Origin: Candidatus Aerophobota bacterium
Lineage (GTDB): Bacteria; Aerophobota; Aerophobia; Aerophobales; B3-G15
Assembly (NCBI GenBank): GCA_030607715.1
Contig: JAUWJM010000114.1
Span: forward strand, 1-5,360
Direction: 5' to 3'
Length of the DNA: 5,360 nucleotides
Part shown: in pieces, positions 1 to 5,088 of the stretch
How positions within the stretch are numbered: position 1 is the stretch's first letter
Layout of the letters: each line of letters opens with the position of its first letter
The notes under the pieces: generated by a model
Told to the model about the DNA's origin: nothing
The model's database searches: none
What the model saw: the letters and a program-made list of their open reading frames with translations, nothing else
Translations under genes and position numbers: made by a program

Positions 1-115
1 AATTTATTTTAATTTTGTTATGGTTTTATCAATATATAATTGTAAAATTTTTACACCTGACCCCAAACCTTGAAATGTGTTATCATTATACAAAATAACA
101 GATGAAAAAATTTTG
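1..115. other. AT-rich gene-free left edge, possible flank of a RAYT-type element
   Basis: No coding region is supported here. The stretch is very AT-rich and contains an exact inverted repeat, TGTAAAA-T-TTTTACA, at 41-55. This runs into ACACCTGACCCC (53-64), which reads GGGGTCAGGTGT on the minus strand. From general familiarity, GGGGTCAGG-type motifs beside AT-rich sequence are often seen flanking REP-associated tyrosine transposase (Y1_Tnp/RAYT) genes in candidate-phylum genomes, so a transposase gene could lie just left of the window. That is inference: no transposase codons are visible. TTGAAA (70-75) and TATACA (87-92) look promoter-like, but their 11-base spacing is too short for a normal sigma-70 promoter. 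Confidence 0.25.
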
Positions 116-233
116 TCAAAAAATGGGAAGTGAGATGCTCTCCTACCAATAAGGAGCTATAGACCTTTGGGTCTAAAGGCTTGAGCTACATTTTTAGCTG
201 CCCTTGGACAATTTATAAATTCTTATGCACCAA
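116..233 (+). repeat. Dispersed intergenic repeat, copy A
   Basis: This stretch aligns, with gaps, to 2482-2592. Shared blocks in the same order are TCAA..AAAATGGGA (left end), CCTACC..AAT..AAGGAGC (142-157), TTTAG..GCCCTTG (194-206), AATTTATAAAT (210-220) and AT.CA.CAA (right end). The middle (158-190) differs between copies. In this copy it holds a perfect hairpin, TAGACC-TTTG-GGTCTA (160-175), framed by two direct GAGCTA hexamers (154-159 and 183-188). CTCCT (140-144) can pair with AGGAG (152-156). AATTTATAAATT (210-221) is a 12-base perfect palindrome. The element is non-coding here. It could be a small mobile repeat or a structured leader; two diverged copies in 5.4 kb suggest a dispersed family. 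Confidence 0.6.
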
Positions 234-241
234 GTGGAAAT

Positions 242-269
242 TTGACCAACTTAATGGGTGTGTTAATAT
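242..269 (+). promoter_or_regulatory. Candidate sigma-70-type promoter upstream of the DUF4416 gene
   Basis: TTGACC at 242-247 matches the -35 consensus in five of six bases. TAATAT at 264-269 is an acceptable -10 box (four of six), and the spacing is 16 bases. It lies just after repeat copy A and about 190 bases before the preferred DUF4416 start, so a transcript would carry a long leader that includes the double hairpin at 342-397. In AT-rich DNA such matches arise easily by chance, so support is moderate at best. Confidence 0.35.
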
Positions 270-341
270 GAGAATAATCTAACTATTTTGGTAATAGGTA
301 AGTGTTACTAAAAAAATGTGTGATTCTTCATTCGTCATTGC

Positions 342-397
342 TGTAGCTTGCCGATTTATCGGCGCATTAAATTCGTCCAATAAATTGGGCAACTACA
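342..397. repeat. REP/BIME-like double-hairpin element bounded by GTAG and CTAC
   Basis: The element has two hairpins: GCCGAT-TT-ATCGGC (350-363) and CCAAT-AA-ATTGG (377-388, extendable to G375-C390 with one T-G wobble). They are enclosed by an outer stem in which TGTAG-C-TTG (342-350) pairs with CAACTACA (390-397), with one bulged C. Read from each end inward on its own strand, both halves start TGTAG..TTGCC and continue into CC-ATTTAT-GG hairpins, so the element is two inverted copies of one unit. That is the architecture of REP pairs (BIMEs), whose hairpins follow a conserved GTAG tetranucleotide and are mobilised by RAYT transposases. The two units differ by a compensatory change (G-C in one stem, A-T in the other), which supports a selected structure. 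It lies in the leader of the DUF4416 gene. Confidence 0.65.
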
Positions 398-449
398 ATT
401 GCCAGAGAAAAGAGGAAAGTTTTAGAAAAGCTAAACTGTTACCTATTTT

Positions 450-453
450 GGAG
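450..453 (+). promoter_or_regulatory. Ribosome binding site that fixes the DUF4416 start
   Basis: GGAG at 450-453 sits six bases before the ATG at 460. The in-frame ATG at 316 has no purine-rich Shine-Dalgarno sequence before it, and its extra codons run through the double-hairpin repeat. The site therefore favours 460 as the true start. Confidence 0.7.
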
Positions 454-459
454 AAAAAA

Positions 460-1014
460 ATGGGAGAGATTAAGCCACCTTTTTTGGTAAAACTAATTGT
501 AGGTATGATTTCGGCGAAAGAAGACCTGTTTAAAAAGGTGGAGGGAAAAATGGAGCAAAAATTTGGTTTGATTGACTTTCAAAGCTTTTCCCTTCCCTTC
601 ACCTATACCAGACACTATGAGAGTGAAATGGGCAAAAATCTTAAAAGAAAATTTCTTAGCTTCCGCTCATTAATTGATCCTAAAGAAATTGCCGAAGTTA
701 AATTATTTACCAATGAATTGGAGCAATTCTTTCTATACCCTAATTCCAAACGGAGGTGCATAAATATTGATCCGGGCTATTTATCTTTTGCTAAATTAGT
801 TTTAGCCACTACCAAAAATTATGCTCATCGGATTTATTTAGGGAAAGGGATATACGCAGAGGTAGCCTTAAGATACGAAAAGGGCAAGGGCTTTAAACCC
901 CTGGAATGGACTTATCCAGATTACAAAAGTGAAGCTTATCTTCAAATCTTTCAACAGATAAGAAAAATTTGTAGACAGCAAAGCTTCTTGACTGAACCAG
1001 TAAAAGTGTTATGA
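460..1014 (+). CDS. DUF4416 family protein
   Basis: The protein has 184 residues from the preferred start and matches the DUF4416 pattern over almost its full length. It opens with a MGxIKxPxxVKLxVGMIS-like segment (1-18), then FGxIDFxS (35-42), YxxEMGxxLKRKFLSF (53-68), IDPxEIAEVKLFTNELE (72-88), NIDPGY (102-107), ATTKNYAHRIYLGKGIYAEV (116-135) and WTYPDY (150-155). No signal peptide or membrane segment is visible, so it is likely cytoplasmic. The biochemical function of the family is unknown to me; the conserved Asp, His, Tyr and Arg residues suggest a ligand-binding or enzymatic fold, but that is inference. The same frame stays open back to 316, but those 48 codons lack family similarity and cross a repeat, so 460 is chosen because of its GGAG site. 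The next gene, hicB, begins 34 bases downstream, so cotranscription is possible. Confidence 0.85.
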   Translation: MGEIKPPFLVKLIVGMISAKEDLFKKVEGKMEQKFGLIDFQSFSLPFTYTRHYESEMGKNLKRKFLSFRSLIDPKEIAEVKLFTNELEQFFLYPNSKRRCINIDPGYLSFAKLVLATTKNYAHRIYLGKGIYAEVALRYEKGKGFKPLEWTYPDYKSEAYLQIFQQIRKICRQQSFLTEPVKVL

Positions 1015-1019
1015 ATATA

Positions 1020-1041
1020 TCTTAAGAACTTATACAAGGAG
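1020..1041 (+). promoter_or_regulatory. Possible promoter/operator region and ribosome binding site of hicBA
   Basis: The 34-base gap before hicB contains the 8-base palindrome TCTTAAGA (1020-1027), a -10-like TATACA (1031-1036) and a strong Shine-Dalgarno AAGGAG (1036-1041) seven bases before the ATG. HicAB modules usually repress their own promoter, and a short palindrome beside a -10 box would suit an operator. No good -35 box is present; TGTTAT around 1007-1012 is weak. The ribosome binding site is solid; the operator is a guess. Confidence 0.3.
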
Positions 1042-1048
1042 AGGGAAA

Positions 1049-1312
1049 ATGATACAAATTGAGTTCGATATGATTGTTTTCAAAGAAGATACAAGTTACG
1101 TTGCTTATTGTCCTGAGCTTGATATTTCAAGTTGTGGAAACACTGTAGAGCACGCTAAGAAAATGCTCAAAACCGCTATAAAACTATTTCTTGAAGAGGC
1201 GGAAAAGATGGGTACCCTTGAAGATATACTTGAGGAAGCTAACTACAAGAAGGACACAAATGGCAAATGGTTACCACCAAAACTTGTCGCAACGGAGCTT
1301 GCAGGTCTATAA
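1049..1312 (+). CDS. hicB: HicB-family antitoxin
   Basis: This 87-residue protein has the HicB partial RNase H-like fold pattern. An N-terminal strand pair includes FDMIVFKEDTSYVAYCPELD (6-25), followed by SSCGNTVEHAKKMLKTAIKLFLEEA (27-51), the helix that packs on the sheet. The tail ends with WLPPKLV (74-80), as in many HicB proteins. HicB binds and neutralises the HicA mRNA interferase in the cytoplasm, and the complex normally controls its own operon. After the core only about ten residues remain, so there is no room for the helix-turn-helix or ribbon-helix-helix domain of longer HicB proteins; DNA binding here is uncertain. It precedes hicA, the reverse of the common hicA-hicB order, and has a much stronger ribosome binding site than hicA. 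This fits antitoxin being made in excess. Confidence 0.88.
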   Translation: MIQIEFDMIVFKEDTSYVAYCPELDISSCGNTVEHAKKMLKTAIKLFLEEAEKMGTLEDILEEANYKKDTNGKWLPPKLVATELAGL

Positions 1313-1315
1313 TAA

Positions 1316-1549
1316 ATGCCTAGAATAGCTCCAATTCCAGCAAGTAAATTGAGAAAAGTATTTGAAAAAGCTGGATTTAATTGCGTTAGGATCGAAGGTG
1401 ACCATTATGTTTATACAAAACAAGGGGTTATAAGACCCATCGTTATACCTGATTGGCCAGAAGTACCAGTGTTTATAATAAAGAATAATATGAGAACAGC
1501 AGGAATGAGCAGAGAAAGCTATTTCCAACTCTTAGAGAAGTTGGAGTAA
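1316..1549 (+). CDS. hicA: HicA-family toxin (mRNA interferase)
   Basis: This 77-residue protein shows the small dsRBD-like HicA fold: PIPASKLRKVFEKAGFNCVR (7-25), then EGDHYVY (27-33) with the predicted catalytic His at 30, a beta hairpin ending in PIVIPDWPEVP (41-51), and the C-terminal helix with RTAGMSRESYFQLL (60-73). HicA enzymes bind and cleave mRNA and so stop translation until HicB captures them. The usual G-S-H motif appears here as G-D-H, but the His is kept, so the toxin is probably active. The start lies three bases after the hicB stop (TAATAAATG). Only a weak AGG (1303-1305, ten bases upstream) is available as a ribosome binding site, so translation is probably coupled to hicB. 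The transaldolase-family gene starts 28 bases after its stop. Confidence 0.88.
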   Translation: MPRIAPIPASKLRKVFEKAGFNCVRIEGDHYVYTKQGVIRPIVIPDWPEVPVFIIKNNMRTAGMSRESYFQLLEKLE

Positions 1550-1577
1550 TAAAAATTAACTTATGAGGGGAGAAAAA

Positions 1578-2501
1578 ATGAAAATTTTCGTGGATACGGC
1601 AAAACTATCCGAAATTAAAGAAGCCTGCAGCTGGGGAATAGTGAATGGAGTAACTACCAATCCTTCATTGATAAAAAAAGCTGTGGATGCAGAGAAATTG
1701 CAGAGCGGGAATGTAAATATGGCTGACTACATTAAAGAGATATGCACTGTTGCTGGCAAGGAAAAACCAGTTAGCCTGGAGGTAATTAGTTTAACCGGTA
1801 AGGAAATGGTCCGAGAAGGACTACTGTTGTATGAAAAGTTTAACCCAGTTGTCCAAAATGTAGTAATAAAAGTCCCCATTAACACTTCTACTAACAATTC
1901 CCCCCTGGATAATTATGAAGGTTTAAAAGCTATAAAAAAACTTAGCGCTCAGGGCATCCCCATTAATTGTACTTTAATAATGACTCCAGAGCAGGCTCTT
2001 TTAGCAGCTAAAGCAGGAGCTATGTATGCCAGTCCCTTTGCTGGAAGAGTAGATGATTATATAAGGAAAAATCTGGGGATTAGTTTCGCTAAAAGAGATT
2101 ACTTTGACTCAGAATTAATAGAGAGAATCAGTGAGAATAATTTTGAGGAATATCTGGGAGATTACTTCAATGAAGAAATTAATGTTATCTACCAGGACAG
2201 AAAAATAAAAGAGGCAGCTAATTCGGGAAAAGACAATGTAATTGGAAGTGGATTTGATCTGGTAAGAAGTATTGTAACTATTTACCTGAACTACGGAATA
2301 AAAACCGAGATAATAGCTGCCAGTATGAGAAATGCAAGACAGGTAAGAGAAATAGCTGAAGTTGGGGCTCATATTGCTACCATACCCTTTGCTGTAATCA
2401 AGGAGATGATGCAGCATCCTAAAACCCGTGAGGGAATCGAGAGCTTCTCCGCTGATGTTGTCCCCGAGTATAGAGAGTTATTCAAGAAAATGGGAGGCTA
2501 A
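1578..2501 (+). CDS. tal: Transaldolase / fructose-6-phosphate aldolase family protein with a large insert
   Basis: The product is 307 residues, a cytoplasmic class I aldolase fold. Recognisable parts are MKIFVDTAKLSEIKEA (1-16) with catalytic-type Asp6, GVTTNPSLI (24-32), SLEV with Glu68, VIKVP with the Schiff-base Lys98, NCTLIMTPEQA (130-140), ASPFAGRVDD (151-160), AASMRN (247-252) and GAHIATIPFAVIK (263-275). Family members of the TalC/FSA type usually have about 215-220 residues. The extra length is mainly an insert of about 65 residues (161-225) after the RVDD motif, plus smaller ones near 36-60 and 103-112. Glu68 resembles transaldolase rather than FSA (which has Gln), but the usual Phe/Tyr position appears to be Met135, so substrate and reaction type are uncertain. 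The likely role is transfer of a dihydroxyacetone unit between sugar phosphates. The ATG at 1578 is chosen over one at 1563 because AGGGGAG (1566-1572) sits five bases before it and the protein then begins as the family does. Confidence 0.85.
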   Translation: MKIFVDTAKLSEIKEACSWGIVNGVTTNPSLIKKAVDAEKLQSGNVNMADYIKEICTVAGKEKPVSLEVISLTGKEMVREGLLLYEKFNPVVQNVVIKVPINTSTNNSPLDNYEGLKAIKKLSAQGIPINCTLIMTPEQALLAAKAGAMYASPFAGRVDDYIRKNLGISFAKRDYFDSELIERISENNFEEYLGDYFNEEINVIYQDRKIKEAANSGKDNVIGSGFDLVRSIVTIYLNYGIKTEIIAASMRNARQVREIAEVGAHIATIPFAVIKEMMQHPKTREGIESFSADVVPEYRELFKKMGG

Positions 2502-2592
2502 AGCCTCCCCTACCCAATAAAATAAGGAGCCCTTCTATGGGTGGGGACGAGTTTAGTCGCCCTTGATAATTTATAAATATCCTATACATCAA
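2482..2592 (+). repeat. Dispersed intergenic repeat, copy B
   Basis: This is the diverged partner of 116-233. It begins inside the last codons of the transaldolase gene and ends about four bases before the uvrB ATG, so it makes up most of that intergenic gap. It holds a perfect 7-bp hairpin, GGGAGGC-TAAA-GCCTCCC (2492-2509), whose loop carries the transaldolase stop codon. A competing helix can form between CCCCTACCCA (2507-2516) and TGGGTGGGG (2538-2546) with one bulged T; the two share CCC at 2507-2509 and so exclude each other. ATTTATAAAT (2569-2578) is a perfect palindrome conserved in both copies. There is no run of T after the hairpin, so it is not a standard intrinsic terminator. It may act in 3'-end stability, as an attenuator-like leader for uvrB, or simply be a mobile repeat. 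Confidence 0.6.
2563..2588 (+). promoter_or_regulatory. Weak candidate promoter or operator for uvrB inside repeat copy B
   Basis: TTGATA (2563-2568) and TATACA (2583-2588) resemble -35 and -10 boxes, but their 14-base spacing is shorter than normal. The same arrangement, TTGGAC-14-TATGCA, is kept at 204-229 in repeat copy A, with the ATTTATAAAT palindrome between the boxes in both. If it is used, transcription of uvrB would begin at or near its start codon, giving an almost leaderless message, which would fit the missing Shine-Dalgarno sequence. Confidence 0.2.
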
Positions 2593-2596
2593 AAAA

Positions 2597-4585
2597 ATGA
2601 AAAACACTCATTTCCAGCTAATTACCCATTTAATACCCCGGGGAGATCAACCCCAGGCTATTGAGAAACTAACCAGGGGAATTTTGAAAGGGGACAAAGA
2701 ACAAACTCTAGTAGGGGTGACAGGATCCGGGAAGACTTTCACTGTAGCTAATGTTATCCAAAATATAGGAAAGCCCACTCTGGTAATCTCCCACAACAAG
2801 ACCTTAGCTGCTCAACTGTTTAGCGAATTCTCCTCTCTTTTCCCCGATAATAGGGTAGAGTACTTTGTCTCCTATTACGATTACTATCAGCCCGAGGCTT
2901 ATATTCCTCAAACTGATACCTACATTGAAAAGGATGCTTCCATAAATGAAAAAATTGATATGATGCGTCACTCAGCAACTCGAAGCCTTCTGGAACGTCC
3001 TGACACCATAATTGTAGCCAGCGTGAGCTGCATTTATGGGTTGGGTTCTCCACGGGATTATAAAGAGATGCTCTTAAAAGTTAAAGTGGGAGAGGAGATA
3101 TCTCGCCAGAGGATCCTTAAAAAACTGGTGCAGATAAGATACGAGCGCAATAACATTGATTTTTCCCGGGGGAAATTTAGGGTAAGGGGTGATTTAATTG
3201 AGATATTCCCCTCCTATGAGAAAAATGCAATTAGAATAGAGCTGTGGGGAGATGAAGTGGAGAGGCTCTGTCTTTTTGATCCTCTCACTGGAAAGGTGAG
3301 GAAGTGTGTAAATGAGATTTATATTTATCCGGCTACTCACTATCTTGCTCCTCCTGATAGGGTAAACTATGCTCTGGATGCCATTAAGAAAGAGCTAAAA
3401 CAAAGATTAGAAAAACTTCAGGGGGAAGGTAAATTACTGGAGGTTCAGAGACTGGAATCAAGAACTAATTATGATCTGGAGATGATAAAAGAGATTGGCT
3501 ACTGCACAGGTATAGAAAACTATTCCCGCTACTTTGATGGAAGAGCTCCTGGAGAGAGGCCTTTTTGCTTGTTGGATTATTTTCCTCGAGGCTACCTGCT
3601 CTTTATAGATGAATTCCATCAAACTATTCCTCAACTGCATGCTATGTACGGAGGGGACAGATCACGCAAAGATAATTTGGTAAACTATGGTTTTCGTCTT
3701 CCCTCAGCTTATGACAATCGTCCCTTAAAATTCAGCGAATTTGAGAGTTTAACTAATCAGGCAATCTATATCTCAGCTACACCCTCTATTTATGAGTTTA
3801 AGAGAAGCTCACAAATAGTAGAACAAATTATTCGGCCTACAGGTTTGGTAGATCCCAGGATGAATGTAAAAACAGCTACTGCACCTGTAGATGATCTTTT
3901 AGAAGAGATTAAAAAAAGGGTAGAAAAACGGCAAAGGGTTCTGGTGACTACCTTAACTAAAAGAATGGCTGAGGATTTAACTGAATATCTTGATGATCTT
4001 GGAGTAAAGGTGAGGTATCTTCACTCAGAGGTACAAACTATTGAAAGATCTAAAATCTTAAGAGAATTAAGGCTGGGGAAATTTGATGTCTTAGTTGGTA
4101 TTAATCTTCTGCGAGAGGGACTGGATCTTCCTGAAGTTTCTCTGGTAGCTATTTTAGATGCTGATAAAGAGGGATTTTTAAGATCAGAAACTTCCCTAAT
4201 TCAAACAGCAGGTAGAACTGCTCGAAATGTAGATGGCGAGGTAATACTTTACGCCAATGAGACCACCTCTTCTATGGAGAGGGCTATTAGGGAAACCGGG
4301 AGAAGGAGAGAAATTCAACTCCAGTACAATAAAGAGCACAATATTACCCCTCAAACTATTCAAAAGGCCATTTTAGCTGATATTGAAACTTATACCAGTG
4401 AAAGATATGAGAAATTAGCTGTAAAAGAGGAAAAAGAAGAGTATGTTCCGCCCGCAGAGGTACCTCGTTTAGTCAAGATATTGGAAAAGAAGATGAAATT
4501 AGCGGCTGAAAACTTAGAATTTGAATTTGCAGCCGATTATCGAGACCGGATAAAAAAGTTAAAGAAAACTATTACAAAAAAATAA
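2597..4585 (+). CDS. uvrB: UvrABC excinuclease subunit B
   Basis: The 662-residue product is full length for UvrB, the damage-verifying helicase-like subunit of nucleotide excision repair. UvrB is loaded by UvrA and recruits UvrC for incision. Visible parts are the N-terminal [17 protein letters not shown] segment (6-22), Walker A GVTGSGKT (40-47), the Tyr-rich beta-hairpin region that clamps DNA ([17 protein letters not shown], 89-105), Walker B/motif II FIDEFH (336-341), YISATPS (391-397), [26 protein letters not shown] in 501-526, motif [11 protein letters not shown] (536-544) with Arg540 and Arg543, and a C-terminal UVR domain (about 623-657) for UvrC contact. Motif II is usually DESH and motif VI QTIGRAARN, so both carry small substitutions, but catalytic residues are retained. 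The start has no Shine-Dalgarno sequence, yet an in-frame TAA at 2567 and no other start codon between leave no upstream option, and the N terminus matches the family. ntpK follows after ten bases. Confidence 0.97.
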   Translation: MKNTHFQLITHLIPRGDQPQAIEKLTRGILKGDKEQTLVGVTGSGKTFTVANVIQNIGKPTLVISHNKTLAAQLFSEFSSLFPDNRVEYFVSYYDYYQPEAYIPQTDTYIEKDASINEKIDMMRHSATRSLLERPDTIIVASVSCIYGLGSPRDYKEMLLKVKVGEEISRQRILKKLVQIRYERNNIDFSRGKFRVRGDLIEIFPSYEKNAIRIELWGDEVERLCLFDPLTGKVRKCVNEIYIYPATHYLAPPDRVNYALDAIKKELKQRLEKLQGEGKLLEVQRLESRTNYDLEMIKEIGYCTGIENYSRYFDGRAPGERPFCLLDYFPRGYLLFIDEFHQTIPQLHAMYGGDRSRKDNLVNYGFRLPSAYDNRPLKFSEFESLTNQAIYISATPSIYEFKRSSQIVEQIIRPTGLVDPRMNVKTATAPVDDLLEEIKKRVEKRQRVLVTTLTKRMAEDLTEYLDDLGVKVRYLHSEVQTIERSKILRELRLGKFDVLVGINLLREGLDLPEVSLVAILDADKEGFLRSETSLIQTAGRTARNVDGEVILYANETTSSMERAIRETGRRREIQLQYNKEHNITPQTIQKAILADIETYTSERYEKLAVKEEKEEYVPPAEVPRLVKILEKKMKLAAENLEFEFAADYRDRIKKLKKTITKK

Positions 4586-4598
4586 GGAGAGTAGAATG
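4583..4598 (+). promoter_or_regulatory. uvrB stop overlapping the ntpK ribosome binding site
   Basis: TAAGGAG (4583-4589) contains both the uvrB stop codon and the Shine-Dalgarno sequence of ntpK, whose ATG begins at 4596 after six bases. The overlap implies that the two genes lie on one transcript and that ribosomes ending uvrB could help start ntpK. An additional promoter inside uvrB cannot be excluded. Confidence 0.6.
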
Positions 4599-5069
4599 AC
4601 TTATGGTTTAGCTTTAGCTCTATTAGGAGCAGGATTAGCTGTAGGATTAGCTGGGATAGGTTCCAGCATTGGAATTGGATATGCCGGACAGGCCAGTGCA
4701 GGTGCAATGACTGAGGACCCAGAAAACTTTGGCCGGTATCTCATTCTCACTGCTTTACCTGGAACTCAGGGAATTTATGGTTTCATAGCCTCTTTTCTCA
4801 TAATGATGAAGATCAATCTGATAGGCGGGCCTCCAGCTGAACTTAACCTTGCCCAGGGATGGGGTCTCTTCTTATCTGCTCTTCCCATAGCCATTCTCGG
4901 TCTCGTCTCTGCTATTCATCAGGGAAAAGTTTGTGCTGCTGGTATAGGACTTACAGTAAAAAGACCAGCCGATTCAATGAAAGCTATGGTTTTAGCTGTT
5001 TTTGTAGAGTTTTATGCGGTACTGGGCTTACTTGTCACCATTTTCATAGTTAATGGAATAAAACTTTAA
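4596..5069 (+). CDS. ntpK: V-type ATP synthase subunit K (proteolipid, rotor ring)
   Basis: The 157-residue membrane protein is the ring subunit of a V/A-type ATPase, with two fused helical hairpins (membrane segments about 4-26, 48-72, 87-108 and 128-154). The first hairpin has AGIGSSIGIGYAGQASAGAM (19-38), DPENFGR (41-47) and LPGTQGIYGF (54-63); the second has HQGKVCAAGIGLT (108-120), RPADSMKA (123-130) and VEFYAVLGLL (137-146). The ion-carrying carboxylate is Glu138 in helix 4, while the matching site in helix 2 is Gln58, so each double hairpin carries one ion. Leu54, Thr57, Gln58, Gln109 and Glu138 line up with the five Na+ ligands known in Enterococcus hirae NtpK (Leu61, Thr64, Gln65, Gln110, Glu139), so Na+ coupling is predicted. 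Subunit I, often encoded just before K, is absent here; uvrB occupies that place, and subunit E follows after 19 bases. Confidence 0.95.
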   Translation: MTYGLALALLGAGLAVGLAGIGSSIGIGYAGQASAGAMTEDPENFGRYLILTALPGTQGIYGFIASFLIMMKINLIGGPPAELNLAQGWGLFLSALPIAILGLVSAIHQGKVCAAGIGLTVKRPADSMKAMVLAVFVEFYAVLGLLVTIFIVNGIKL

Positions 5070-5088
5070 TATTTATGGGGAGATAACA

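Noticed and set aside
116..397. CRISPR array or tRNA in the gene-free left region
   Set aside because: No regularly spaced identical repeats and no cloverleaf or T-arm consensus; the hairpins fit interspersed repeats instead.
316..459. N-terminal extension of the DUF4416 protein starting at 316
   Set aside because: No ribosome binding site at 316, no family similarity in these 48 codons, and the segment spans a structured repeat; the ATG at 460 has GGAG at the right distance.
1307..1528. Minus-strand open frame opposite hicA
   Set aside because: Lies antisense to a well-supported gene, has Cys/His/Tyr-rich chance composition and no recognisable domain.
1563..1577. Alternative transaldolase start at 1563 (five extra codons)
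   Set aside because: Those codons contain the AGGGGAG ribosome binding site of the ATG at 1578, and the family normally begins with the MKxFxDTA segment.
2115..2417. Minus-strand open frame opposite the transaldolase gene
   Set aside because: Shadow of the coding strand, Ser/Tyr-rich, no ribosome binding site or domain.
2492..2509. Intrinsic terminator after the transaldolase gene
   Set aside because: The hairpin is perfect, but it is followed by CTACCCAATAAAA rather than a T run, and its left arm and loop are the last codons of the gene.
2820..3640. Two minus-strand open frames opposite uvrB
   Set aside because: Both are within a strongly conserved uvrB coding region and show no protein-like features.
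4859..5053. Second + strand frame inside ntpK
   Set aside because: Ser/Cys-rich out-of-frame reading of the helix-coding sequence; the ntpK frame matches the family throughout.
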